From CBIHON01 sp966211965 (GTDB taxonomy: Bacteria; Pseudomonadota; Gammaproteobacteria; Burkholderiales; Burkholderiaceae_D), in the NCBI GenBank assembly GCA_966211965.1, contig CBIHON010000038.1:1-48470 (forward strand): a stretch of 48,470 bases of DNA. Reading direction: 5' to 3'. Below the pieces are notes generated by a model, which worked only from the letters and a program-made list of their open reading frames with translations, made no database searches and was not told the DNA's origin. Both the position numbers and the translations under genes were made by a program. Positions 17,091 to 25,238 of the stretch are shown here, one piece after another (the stretch's first letter is position 1; each line of letters starts with the position of its first letter).

Positions 17091-17128
17091 AATGGCTGCA
17101 GGATTTTCATCCTGCAGCCATTTTTTTT
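17091..17128. terminator. Strong bidirectional terminator between Anbu and purM
   Basis: AATGGCTGCAGGAT and its exact complement form a 14-bp perfect stem with a TTTC loop (17091-17104 with 17109-17122), followed by a run of eight T on the plus strand. On the minus strand the stem is followed by TTTGTTTTG, so it can also stop the convergent purM transcript. Confidence 0.92.
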
Positions 17129-17141
17129 AGCTCGGAAAGTA

Positions 17142-18185
17142 TTACAGCACGATGGTTTGCGCTTCATCGCCCTGGCGTTCCCTGATCTCGCCGATACGGC
17201 TCACCGTTTCACCTGCGGCTTGCAGTTGCGCGGTCGCCGCATCCGCATTTTCCTTCGAGACGATTACCGCCATGCCGATGCCGCAGTTGAACACGCGATG
17301 CATCTCCGCATCAGCCACAGCGCCATGTTGCTGCAGCCAGGTGAACAAAGGCGGCATAGTCCATGCATCACGATGCAATACCGCGGTCAAATGCTTTTGC
17401 AGCACGCGCGGCACGTTCTCAACCAGCCCGCCGCCGGTGATATGCACCATGCCTTTGACCTCGAGCGTATCCATCAGCGCCAGCAAAGGCTTGACATAGA
17501 TACGGGTCGGAGTCATCAGGACATCGGCCAGTTTGCGGCCATGGAAATCAGCGTTCAGGTCCGGTTTGGCGACATCGATAATCTTGCGCACCAGCGAATA
17601 GCCGTTGGAATGCGCGCCGGACGAGGCCAAGCCCAACACCACATCGCCCGGAACGATTTTGCTGCCGTCGATGATTTTCGACTTCTCGACCGCACCCACC
17701 GCGAAACCCGCGAGGTCGTACTCACCTTCGGGATACATGCTTGGCATTTCGGCGGTTTCGCCACCGATCAAGGCACAACCGGCCAGTTCGCAACCGGCGG
17801 CGATACCCTTGATGACATCGGTTGCGGTAGGCACATCAAGCTTGCCGCAAGCGAAGTAATCGAGGAAGAACAGCGGTTCCGCGCCTTGCACCAGGATATC
17901 GTTGACGCTCATCGCGACCAGATCGATGCCGACCGTATCATGCCTGTTGAGGTGAAAAGCCAGCTTCAGCTTGGTGCCGACGCCATCGGTGCCGGACACC
18001 AGTACCGGCTCTTTGTACTTCTTGCTGACCTCGAACAGCGCGCCGAAACCGCCGATACCGCCCATCACGCCTTCGCGCAGGGTGCGTTTGGCAAATGGCT
18101 TGATTGCTTCAACCAGCGCATCGCCGGCGTCGATATCCACACCGGCATCGCGATAGGAAAGAGGGGTCTTGGAAGATGAACTCAT
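17142..18185 (-). CDS. purM: Phosphoribosylformylglycinamidine cyclo-ligase (AIR synthetase)
   Basis: Catalyses ATP-dependent ring closure of FGAM to aminoimidazole ribonucleotide, the fifth step of purine synthesis. The 347-residue product has LSYRDAGVDIDAGDALV at the start, then SGTDGVGTKLKLA, GIDLVAMSVNDILVQGAEPL, GGETAEMP, GLASSGAHSNGYSLVR and HITGGGLVENVPR, covering the AIRS fold. The start was moved from the longer frame (18305) to ATG 18185, which gives the family N-terminus MSSSSKTPLSYRD. It is divergent from the AI-2E permease gene across 103 bp and convergent with Anbu over the shared terminator. Confidence 0.97.
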   Translation of the reverse strand: MSSSSKTPLSYRDAGVDIDAGDALVEAIKPFAKRTLREGVMGGIGGFGALFEVSKKYKEPVLVSGTDGVGTKLKLAFHLNRHDTVGIDLVAMSVNDILVQGAEPLFFLDYFACGKLDVPTATDVIKGIAAGCELAGCALIGGETAEMPSMYPEGEYDLAGFAVGAVEKSKIIDGSKIVPGDVVLGLASSGAHSNGYSLVRKIIDVAKPDLNADFHGRKLADVLMTPTRIYVKPLLALMDTLEVKGMVHITGGGLVENVPRVLQKHLTAVLHRDAWTMPPLFTWLQQHGAVADAEMHRVFNCGIGMAVIVSKENADAATAQLQAAGETVSRIGEIRERQGDEAQTIVL

Positions 18186-18288
18186 GATGTATTGGCGGCA
18201 GAGGCGGTAAAATAGACGGTTAAGACCGGGCCGAAGGAATCGGCCAAACCAGCATTTTAGCAAAATCGAGATATCGCCCACCCCTCCC

Positions 18289-19374
18289 ATGCCATTTTCT
18301 TTCACCTCCGAACAAAAACAAACCTGGCTTTGGCTTACATGCGGACTCGCATTGGTAGCATTGCTGGTGCTGCTCGGTCCGGTCTTGACGCCTTTTATCG
18401 CGGCGGCAATCCTGGCCTATGCCTTGAACCCGGGGGTAGATTGGATTGCATCGCACCGCATTGGTAAATTCCGGATACCGCGCGCGCTCGGGGCGCTTGC
18501 GATGATGCTTTTGCTGTTTGCGGCCTTGCTGGCGCTGCTCCTGATCGTGATCCCGGTGCTGCAGAAAGAGCTCCCCTTACTGCAAGAAAAAATCCCGGTG
18601 CTTCTCGCCAAGCTCAATGGAAGTCTCGGCCCGACCCTGAAAAAATTCGGTCTTACAGTTCGACTGGACCTGGCCGGCGTCCAGAAAATGCTGTCCCAAT
18701 ATTTCGCCGGCAGCAGCGACGAAATATGGAGCGCCATCATTTCATCGGCCAAGGTCGGCGGCATCGCGATATTAGGCTGGCTCGCTACTTTTATCCTGAT
18801 TCCGGTTGTGCTGTTTTATCTTTTGCTGGATTGGCACAACATGCTGGGCTGGCTGCAAAATGCGGTCCCGCGCCGCTGGAGCGGCAAGACACTCGCCTTG
18901 GCCCAGGAGGTTGACACGCTGCTTGCCCAATACTTGCGCGGGCAACTTCTGGTCATGCTTGCTCTTGCGGCGTATTATTCGATCGCCTTGGCCCTGGCCG
19001 GCTTCGACGTCGCGCTGCCGGTCGGTATCCTGACCGGTTTGCTGGTGGTTATTCCCTATCTCGGTTTCGGGCTTGGCCTGATCCTGGCGCTGATTGCGTC
19101 GGTGCTGCAATTCGACGGCTTGCAGGGATTGATCGCCGTCGCCTGCATCTACGGCATCGGGCAAATCATCGAGGGCTTTTTCCTGACACCGCGGCTGGTC
19201 GGCGAACGAATCGGACTGCATCCGTTGGCAGTGATCTTCGCCTTGCTGGCCTTTGGCCAGCTATTCGGCTTCGTCGGCGTGTTACTGGCATTGCCGGCCT
19301 CGGCGATCGTGTCGGTCGCGCTCAAGCATGTGCGTGCGCATTATCTCAACAGCAGCTTCTACAATCAGGCATGA
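18289..19374 (+). CDS. AI-2E family transporter (PerM/YhhT-like)
   Basis: A 361-residue inner-membrane protein of the AI-2 exporter (UPF0118) family. Hydrophobic segments include LWLTCGLALVALLVLLGPVL, ALGALAMMLLLFAALLALLL, IAILGWLATFILIPVVLFY, LLVMLALAAYYSIALALAGF and a C-terminal pair, about seven or eight in total, with a soluble stretch near residues 85-145. Family members have been linked to AI-2 export or ion transport; the substrate here is unknown. In Burkholderiales this gene commonly lies between purM and hda, as here. Hda begins 10 bp after its stop, so they are likely cotranscribed. Confidence 0.92.
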   Translation: MPFSFTSEQKQTWLWLTCGLALVALLVLLGPVLTPFIAAAILAYALNPGVDWIASHRIGKFRIPRALGALAMMLLLFAALLALLLIVIPVLQKELPLLQEKIPVLLAKLNGSLGPTLKKFGLTVRLDLAGVQKMLSQYFAGSSDEIWSAIISSAKVGGIAILGWLATFILIPVVLFYLLLDWHNMLGWLQNAVPRRWSGKTLALAQEVDTLLAQYLRGQLLVMLALAAYYSIALALAGFDVALPVGILTGLLVVIPYLGFGLGLILALIASVLQFDGLQGLIAVACIYGIGQIIEGFFLTPRLVGERIGLHPLAVIFALLAFGQLFGFVGVLLALPASAIVSVALKHVRAHYLNSSFYNQA

Positions 19375-19384
19375 AGAATCAACG

Positions 19385-20068
19385 ATGAGGCAGTTGTTAT
19401 TGGACTGGGATGCGGACAATCCGCAAACCCTGGATACCTTCGTGGTCGGACAGAACGAAGAGCTGGTGCAGCGCTTGCGTCTGCTGGCCGGACGCACGAA
19501 CACGATGCCGGGCGAACGTTTCATTTATCTGTGGGGCGAGGATGGCGCGGGCAAAACCCATTTGCTGCATGCCTTGGCCAGCCTGCCGCAGACGCGCTAT
19601 ATTGCGGCCGACGCCGCTCCGGAAAGTTTTTGGTTCGCCCCGGAAGTGCATTGCTACCTGCTGGACGATTGCGAAAAACTCTCCCCCGAAGCGCAAATCG
19701 ACGCTTTCAACTTGTTCAATCAAGTGCGCGAAAATGGCGGCGTGCTCGTAACCGCAGGGGCCGTTGCGCCTGCGGTGCTGCCCTTGCGCGAGGACTTGCG
19801 TACCCGCCTCGGCTGGGGCCTGATTTATCAAGTGCACGGCCTGAGCGACGAGGAAAAAATCGCCGCACTGACCCATGCCGCACACGCCCGCGGTTTTGCG
19901 CTGGCACCCGGCGTGTTACCCTATTTGATCACGCATTTCCGGCGCGATATGCGATCCTTGTCCACGATGCTCGACGCATTGGATCGGTATTCGCTGGAGA
20001 CCCAGCGGCCGATTACCCTGCCGCTCTTGCGCAGCCTGTTGCAACTAGAAGGTGAACCGAAGGCATGA
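19385..20068 (+). CDS. hda: DnaA regulatory inactivator Hda
   Basis: Hda, bound to the sliding clamp, stimulates ATP hydrolysis by DnaA and prevents over-initiation of replication. The 227-residue product has an N-terminal clamp-binding-like segment MRQLLLDW, Walker A GEDGAGKTHLLHAL, a Walker B-like LLDDCEKL, and a sensor/arginine-finger region near LREDLRTRLGWGL. It lacks the DNA-binding domain IV of DnaA. ATG 19385 was chosen; the longer frame from 19253 overlaps the permease gene. The following HAD gene overlaps it by 4 bp. Confidence 0.93.
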   Translation: MRQLLLDWDADNPQTLDTFVVGQNEELVQRLRLLAGRTNTMPGERFIYLWGEDGAGKTHLLHALASLPQTRYIAADAAPESFWFAPEVHCYLLDDCEKLSPEAQIDAFNLFNQVRENGGVLVTAGAVAPAVLPLREDLRTRLGWGLIYQVHGLSDEEKIAALTHAAHARGFALAPGVLPYLITHFRRDMRSLSTMLDALDRYSLETQRPITLPLLRSLLQLEGEPKA

Positions 20069-20736
20069 ACCTCGCATTATTCGACCTCGACCACACACTG
20101 ATACCGCTCGATTCCGATTACGAGTGGGGACAATTTCTGACGCGGGTCGGGGCCGTTGACCGCCTTGCCTTCGCCAAGCGCAACGCCGAATTTTTCGCGC
20201 AATACCAGGACGGCACGCTCGACCCGGTGGAATACCTTGAATTCGCCCTTGGCACGCTCGCCCAATTCCCGCGCAAACAGCTGGATGACTGGCACCGGCA
20301 ATTCATGCAGGAAGTGATACAACCTGTGATCCTGCCGACAGCACTTGATCTGGTGAAACGGCATCAACTGGCTGGAGATCTGGTGGCGATCGTCACCGCG
20401 ACCAATCGCTTCGTGACGGCACCGATTGCCAAGGCCTTTGGCGTCGACCACCTCATTGCCGCCGAACCGGAACTTGGCGCAAACGGAGAAATCACCGGCA
20501 AGCTGCTGGGTGTTCCCACTTCCGGCGCCGGCAAGATCACCCATACGCAGAACTGGCTCTCCGCCATGGGGAAATCGCTAAATGACTTTGAGTCCAGCCA
20601 TTTTTACAGCGATTCCCAAAACGATATCCCCCTGCTATCCGCCGTAACGCACCCGATTGCGACCAATCCCAATGCCAAGCTTGCTGCCCATGCACAAGCC
20701 CAAGGTTGGCCTATCCTGAAATTATTCAATGATTAA
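20065..20736 (+). CDS. HAD-IB family hydrolase (SerB/CicA-like)
   Basis: A 223-residue cytoplasmic phosphatase-like enzyme. Motif I is DLDHTL with nucleophile Asp7 and acid Asp9, motif II is IVTATN, a Lys lies in GKITHTQNW and motif IV is FYSDSQNDIPLL. The helical cap between motifs I and II places it in subclass IB, near phosphoserine phosphatase and CicA. The substrate cannot be told from sequence. It overlaps hda by ATGA and pcnB by 8 bp, so the three are translationally linked. Position between hda and pcnB is conserved in Burkholderiales. Confidence 0.9.
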   Translation: MNLALFDLDHTLIPLDSDYEWGQFLTRVGAVDRLAFAKRNAEFFAQYQDGTLDPVEYLEFALGTLAQFPRKQLDDWHRQFMQEVIQPVILPTALDLVKRHQLAGDLVAIVTATNRFVTAPIAKAFGVDHLIAAEPELGANGEITGKLLGVPTSGAGKITHTQNWLSAMGKSLNDFESSHFYSDSQNDIPLLSAVTHPIATNPNAKLAAHAQAQGWPILKLFND

Positions 20737-22096
20737 AAAGCTTATCCGGCGCCTGCTCGGCACCAAGTCCAAAGTCATCGACACCACCAAGCCGGTCACG
20801 CTCGGTCCGAAGGAGCATGGCATCGATCCGCATCTGGTTTCGCCGAACGCGATTCGCGTGACGCAGACCTTGCAGGAAGCAGGCTTCAAGGCCTTCATCG
20901 TAGGAGGCGCGGTTCGCGATCTTCTACTGGGCGTCAAGCCGAAAGATTTCGACATTGCCACCAACGCCACGCCGGAGCAGGTCAAACGGCTGTTCCGGCG
21001 TGCCTTCATCATCGGCAGACGATTCCAGATCGTGCATGTGATGCTGGGGCAGGAGCAGCTGGAAGTCACCACCTTCCGCGGCGCCGCAACCAACGGCGCG
21101 CCGAAGGATGAGCACGGTCGAGTCCTGCGCGACAACACCTTCGGAGAGCAGCACGAAGACGCGGTGCGGCGCGACTTCACCATCAATGCGATGTACTACG
21201 ATCCGGCCACCCAGACCGTGCTCGATTATCACGGCGGCATTGCCGACATCCGCAACAAGACCTTGCGCATCATCGGCGTGCCGGAGGCACGCTATCGCGA
21301 AGATCCGGTGCGCCTGCTTCGCGTGGTGCGCTTCGCCGCCAAATTGAATTTCACCATCGACACCGCGACCAGCGCACCGATTGCAGTGATGGCGCCGCTC
21401 GTCAACAATGTGCCGGCAGCGCGCGTATTCGACGAAATGCTGAAACTGCTGATGAGCGGCCAAGCGCTGGCCTGCCTGCAGCAATTGCGCAAAGTAGGAT
21501 TGCATCACGGCTTGCTGCCCCTGCTCGACGTTGTCCTCGAACAGCCGATGGGCGAGAAGTTTGTGACGCTGGCACTGACCGGTACCGACCAGCGCATCCT
21601 GCAAGGCAAGCCGGTTTCGCCTGGCTTTTTGTTTGCATCGCTGCTTTGGCATCAAGTCCTCGAGAAGTGGACCGCCTATCAAGCTGCCGGCGAGTATCCG
21701 ATCCCGGCCCTGCACTTGGCGGCCGACGATGTGTTGAATGCGCAAACCGACAAGTTGGCGCTGCAACGCAAGATCGCCTCCGACATGCGCGACATCTGGG
21801 CCATGCAGCCACGTTTCGATCGCCGGATAGGCAAGTCCCCCTATAAATTGCTCGAGCACCCGCGCGTGCGTGCCGGCTATGATTTTCTGCTGCTGCGCTG
21901 TGCCTCGGGTGAAATCGATGCTGAAATCGGCGAATGGTGGACTGACTTCATGGAAGCAGACGGTGCCGGTCGCGAAGCCCTGTTGGTTAAAAAAACGAAG
22001 GCGGAAAACGAAACCGGTACCGCAAAAAAACGTGCGCGGCGCCGCGGCGGACGCGGCAGGCAAAAGGATGCGGCGACCAATGAGGCCGGCCAATGA
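20729..22096 (+). CDS. pcnB: Poly(A) polymerase I
   Basis: Adds 3' poly(A) tails that target RNAs for decay and control plasmid-copy-number RNAs. The 455-residue class II nucleotidyltransferase has the palm GGAVRDLLLG followed by KDFDIATNATPEQV (catalytic aspartates), then RRDFTINAMYYDP and RYREDPVRLLRVVRFAAKL. The C-terminus is strongly basic (KKRARRRGGRGRQKD), likely for RNA binding. DFDIATNA and length favour poly(A) polymerase over CCA-adding enzyme. It overlaps both neighbours by a few bases. Confidence 0.94.
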   Translation: MIKKLIRRLLGTKSKVIDTTKPVTLGPKEHGIDPHLVSPNAIRVTQTLQEAGFKAFIVGGAVRDLLLGVKPKDFDIATNATPEQVKRLFRRAFIIGRRFQIVHVMLGQEQLEVTTFRGAATNGAPKDEHGRVLRDNTFGEQHEDAVRRDFTINAMYYDPATQTVLDYHGGIADIRNKTLRIIGVPEARYREDPVRLLRVVRFAAKLNFTIDTATSAPIAVMAPLVNNVPAARVFDEMLKLLMSGQALACLQQLRKVGLHHGLLPLLDVVLEQPMGEKFVTLALTGTDQRILQGKPVSPGFLFASLLWHQVLEKWTAYQAAGEYPIPALHLAADDVLNAQTDKLALQRKIASDMRDIWAMQPRFDRRIGKSPYKLLEHPRVRAGYDFLLLRCASGEIDAEIGEWWTDFMEADGAGREALLVKKTKAENETGTAKKRARRRGGRGRQKDAATNEAGQ

Positions 22097-22578
22097 GTGC
22101 TGTGCAGGTGACCGCCTATGTCGGCATCGGGTCGAATCTGGGCAACGTGCGTGGCAACGTCGAGAACGTATTGCAGCAATTGGACAGCCTGCCGAAAACC
22201 CGCCGTACCGGGCAATCGAACCTGTTTCGCACCGCGCCGCTGGACGCCACGGGCGATGATTACGTCAACGCCGTGGTGCGCCTCGATACGCAACTTGACG
22301 CACATGAACTGCTGCGGCAACTGCAGGCAATCGAACAGGCTTACGGCCGCGAACGCCCTTATCCCAATGCACCACGCACCATGGACCTCGATATCCTGCT
22401 CTATGGCGGGCAAAAAATATCAACCGAAGTGCTGACTGTGCCGCATCCGCGTTTGACGCAACGCGCTTTTGTTTTGATTCCGCTCTTGCAGATCGATCCG
22501 CTGATTGCGATTCCCGGCCAAGGGCCCGCCCACGCTTTTGCACCCGGCGTCGCCGGTCAAGTCATCAATAAGATTTAA
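22093..22578 (+). CDS. folK: 2-amino-4-hydroxy-6-hydroxymethyldihydropteridine diphosphokinase
   Basis: Transfers pyrophosphate from ATP to hydroxymethyl-dihydropterin in folate synthesis. The 161-residue product has YVGIGSNLGN at the start, DYVNAVVRLDT, and the signature NAPRTMDLDILLYG carrying the Mg-binding aspartates, then PHPRLTQRAFVLIPL. It overlaps pcnB by 4 bp (ATGA), the conserved pcnB-folK arrangement of proteobacteria. Confidence 0.96.
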   Translation: MSAVQVTAYVGIGSNLGNVRGNVENVLQQLDSLPKTRRTGQSNLFRTAPLDATGDDYVNAVVRLDTQLDAHELLRQLQAIEQAYGRERPYPNAPRTMDLDILLYGGQKISTEVLTVPHPRLTQRAFVLIPLLQIDPLIAIPGQGPAHAFAPGVAGQVINKI

Positions 22579-22598
22579 ATCTTTTTCCTCGAACCGCC

Positions 22599-22946
22599 AT
22601 GCAGATTCCCGTCATCGTTCAAACGGTTGGATTGCTGACCCTGTCCAATATTTTCATGACCATCGCCTGGTACGGCCACCTGAAAAACCTGGCGAGCAAG
22701 GCATGGTGGATCGCTGCGCTGGTAAGCTGGTCAATTGCGCTCTTCGAATATCTGCTGCAAGTGCCGGCCAATCGGATCGGCTATAGCGAATTCAGCCTGG
22801 CGCAACTGAAGATTCTGCAGGAAGCGATTACACTGACCGTATTCGTTCCATTCGCGATGATGTACATGAACCAGCCGTTCAAGCTGGACTATGTCTGGGC
22901 GGGGCTGTGTCTGGTGGGCGCCGTCTACTTTATCTTTCGCACATGA
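22599..22946 (+). CDS. DMT family protein (DUF486)
   Basis: A 115-residue integral membrane protein with about four helices: VQTVGLLTLSNIFMTIAWY, AWWIAALVSWSIALFEYLLQ, ITLTVFVPFAMMYM and YVWAGLCLVGAVYFIF. QVPANRIG between helices is typical of DUF486. No transported substrate is known. Its stop overlaps the deoxynucleoside kinase start by ATGA, and it follows folK by 20 bp. Confidence 0.9.
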   Translation: MQIPVIVQTVGLLTLSNIFMTIAWYGHLKNLASKAWWIAALVSWSIALFEYLLQVPANRIGYSEFSLAQLKILQEAITLTVFVPFAMMYMNQPFKLDYVWAGLCLVGAVYFIFRT

Positions 22947-23584
22947 ATTTCGATCAATACAAATACATCGTGGTCGAAGGACCAATCGGTGTCGGCAAAA
23001 CCACGCTGGCACACAGGGTCGCCGATGTCTTCAGTGCGCAAACCCTGCTTGAGCTGCCCCAGGAAAATCCCTTCCTCGAAAAATTTTATCGGGATTCGGA
23101 GCGCTATGCACTGCCGGCACAGATGTTCTTTTTGTTTCAGCGTATCAGCCAATTGCGCGATCTGGCGCAAACTGATTTATTCAGCGTCCCGGTGGTTTCG
23201 GATTTTCTACTCGACAAGGATCCCATCTTTGCGCGCCTGACGCTGGGTGATGATGAATTGAACTTATACCAGCAGCTTTACGATCACCTGCATCCGCAAG
23301 CACCACGGCCCGACCTCGTGATCTATCTGCAGGCTGAGCCGGAAATCCTGATCGAACGCGTCAAGAAACGCGGTGTGTCGATGGAAACAGGCATCTCCGA
23401 AACCTACTTGCGCCGGCTCTGTGAAAGTTACAGTCGTTTCTTTTATCATTACGACGCCGCGCCGCTCTTGATCGTTAATACTGAACATTTGAATCCGATC
23501 GTGCGCGACGAGGATTTCACCCTGCTGCTGACGCGTATCAAAAACATGCGTGGCAAGCGGGAATTTTTTAGCCGTGGGGAATAA
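22943..23584 (+). CDS. Deoxynucleoside kinase family protein
   Basis: A 213-residue P-loop kinase of the dCK/dGK family, predicted to phosphorylate deoxynucleosides in nucleotide salvage. The P-loop is EGPIGVGKTTLA near the N-terminus, the catalytic Glu region is LELPQENPFLEKFY, and the DRS-like region is SDFLLDKDPIFA. A lid-like stretch is RVKKRGVSMETGIS. Start ATG 22943 is coupled to the upstream stop; a longer frame from 22907 was rejected. It overlaps panB by one base. Its frequent position before panB in Burkholderiales suggests shared expression rather than a shared pathway. Confidence 0.9.
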   Translation: MNFDQYKYIVVEGPIGVGKTTLAHRVADVFSAQTLLELPQENPFLEKFYRDSERYALPAQMFFLFQRISQLRDLAQTDLFSVPVVSDFLLDKDPIFARLTLGDDELNLYQQLYDHLHPQAPRPDLVIYLQAEPEILIERVKKRGVSMETGISETYLRRLCESYSRFFYHYDAAPLLIVNTEHLNPIVRDEDFTLLLTRIKNMRGKREFFSRGE

Positions 23585-24417
23585 TGATGGCCGGATATCT
23601 GCAGGAAAATGAACAAAGCGTGCGCAACAAGGCAGTCACGATCACCTCCTTGATGGCGCTGCGCACAGCAGGGGAAAAAATCACCATGCTTACTTGCTAC
23701 GACGCCAGTTTTGCTGCGCTGATGGATCGCTGCGGCGTCGAAATATTATTGATCGGCGACTCGCTCGGCATGGTATGTCAAGGCCACACCTCGACTCTGC
23801 CGGTCACGATGAGCGACATGATTTACCACACGGCCAGCGTGGCGCGCGGCAACCAGACCGCGTTCATCGCGGCAGATATGCCCTTCGGCAGCTATGCAAC
23901 GCCGGAGGCAGCTTTCAACAACGCAGTCCGGTTGCTGCAAGCCGGGGCGCAGATGGTGAAATTGGAAGGCGGCGCATGGCTGGCGGAAACGGTGCGCTTC
24001 CTGACCGAGCGTGCCATTCCGGTATTCGCGCACATCGGCTTGACGCCGCAATCAGTGCACCAGTTCGGCGGTTACAAGGTACAAGGCAAGACCAGTGCGG
24101 CAGCCGAACAATTGAAAGCCGACGCCCTGACACTGCAAGCTGCCGGCGCCGCAGCTCTGCTGCTGGAGGCGATTCCCGCTACTCTGGCAAAAGAGGTAAC
24201 CGAACTGGTTGCCATACCCACTATCGGCATAGGCGCCGGCCCGGATTGTTCGGGCCAGGTCTTAGTGATGCATGATTTACTAGGGGTATTCCCGGGCCGC
24301 AAAGCGCGCTTCGTCAAAAATTTCATGGAAGGCCAGACCAGCATCGATGCGGCTGTGCGAGCCTATATCGCTGCGGTCAAGGACAAGTCATTTCCGGCGG
24401 CGGAGCACTGTTTCTAA
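23584..24417 (+). CDS. panB: 3-methyl-2-oxobutanoate hydroxymethyltransferase
   Basis: Makes ketopantoate from alpha-ketoisovalerate and methylene-tetrahydrofolate, the first committed step to pantothenate and CoA. The 277-residue product has MLTCYDASFAALMD, ILLIGDSLGMV (Mg-binding Asp), ADMPFGSYATPE, MVKLEGG, FAHIGLTPQSVHQFGGY and IGIGAGPDCSGQVLVMHDLL. The TIM-barrel family length is normal. The start is ATG 23584, with a second ATG at 23587. Its stop is only 2 bp from the stop of the convergent carbonic anhydrase gene. No panC is present in the window. Confidence 0.97.
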   Translation: MMAGYLQENEQSVRNKAVTITSLMALRTAGEKITMLTCYDASFAALMDRCGVEILLIGDSLGMVCQGHTSTLPVTMSDMIYHTASVARGNQTAFIAADMPFGSYATPEAAFNNAVRLLQAGAQMVKLEGGAWLAETVRFLTERAIPVFAHIGLTPQSVHQFGGYKVQGKTSAAAEQLKADALTLQAAGAAALLLEAIPATLAKEVTELVAIPTIGIGAGPDCSGQVLVMHDLLGVFPGRKARFVKNFMEGQTSIDAAVRAYIAAVKDKSFPAAEHCF

Positions 24418-24419
24418 AT

Positions 24420-25109
24420 CTAAAACGTGTTTTCGCCTTCGTATCGTGCGAAGCTGCTTTGCATCTTGACAGCCAGATCTTCCGGACAGTTTACAGTCAC
24501 CCCCAGATCCCGCAGCAAGCCATCCTTCAAACCATAAATCCAGCTGTGGATGGTTAGTTCTTGGCCCCGCTCCCAGGCATCTTGCACGATGGTGGTTTGG
24601 CACACGTTGGCGACCTGTTCGATGACGTTCAATTCGCATAGACGATCTTGCTTGACGGGGGTTGGCAACACCTCGCCGAGATAACGTTCATGCTTTTGAT
24701 GCACATCCTGTACATGGCGCAGCCAGTTGTCGGCCAAGCCAATACGGCGCCTCGCCAGTGCTGCATGGACACCCGAGCAACCGTAATGGCCGCACACGAT
24801 GATGTGCTTGACCCCAAGAACGTCGATTGCAAATTGCAGCACCGATAAGCAATTCAAATCGGTATGCACGACGACATTGGCGATATTCCTGTGCACAAAT
24901 AATTCGCCAGGCAATAAATCGACGATTTCGTTGGCGGGAACGCGGCTATCGGAACAACCGATCCACAAATATTCAGGCGACTGTTGCGAAGCGAGCTTCT
25001 TGAAGAAGTTTGCATCTTGTTCAACCATCGAGGCCGCCCAAGCCCGATTGTTCTGGAATAATTGCTCCAGCATGAAACCATCACTGCTTTGTTTTTTCAT
25101 ATCGTCCAT
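24420..25109 (-). CDS. can: Beta-class carbonic anhydrase
   Basis: Interconverts CO2 and bicarbonate, supplying bicarbonate to carboxylases. The 229-residue product has the zinc ligands Cys52 and Asp54 in GCSDSRVPAN, and His108 and Cys111 in VCGHYGCSGV, with Arg56 completing the dyad. The C-terminal half follows E. coli Can (LNVIEQV, WIYGLKDG). The start is ATG 25109, preceded by a strong AGGAGG; the longer frame to 25169 adds an unconserved leader. The upstream chalcone-isomerase-like gene is separated by a terminator, so this gene probably has its own promoter. Confidence 0.95.
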   Translation of the reverse strand: MDDMKKQSSDGFMLEQLFQNNRAWAASMVEQDANFFKKLASQQSPEYLWIGCSDSRVPANEIVDLLPGELFVHRNIANVVVHTDLNCLSVLQFAIDVLGVKHIIVCGHYGCSGVHAALARRRIGLADNWLRHVQDVHQKHERYLGEVLPTPVKQDRLCELNVIEQVANVCQTTIVQDAWERGQELTIHSWIYGLKDGLLRDLGVTVNCPEDLAVKMQSSFARYEGENTF

Positions 25110-25186
25110 AATGAATCTGCCCTCCTTGCAAAGATAAAAAACTTGCTCGCATTTTATAGAAATCCGCAAATCAAAACCGGCATAGA

Positions 25187-25211
25187 CGAAAAAAAGCGGG
25201 AATAAACCCGC
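25187..25211 (-). terminator. Rho-independent terminator of the chalcone isomerase-like gene
   Basis: On the minus strand GCGGG-TTTATT-CCCGC forms a 5-bp stem, followed directly by a run of T. It begins 28 bp after the stop of the 25856-25239 gene. Confidence 0.8.
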
Positions 25212-25238
25212 CTTGGAACAATTAAATTCTGATTTTCA

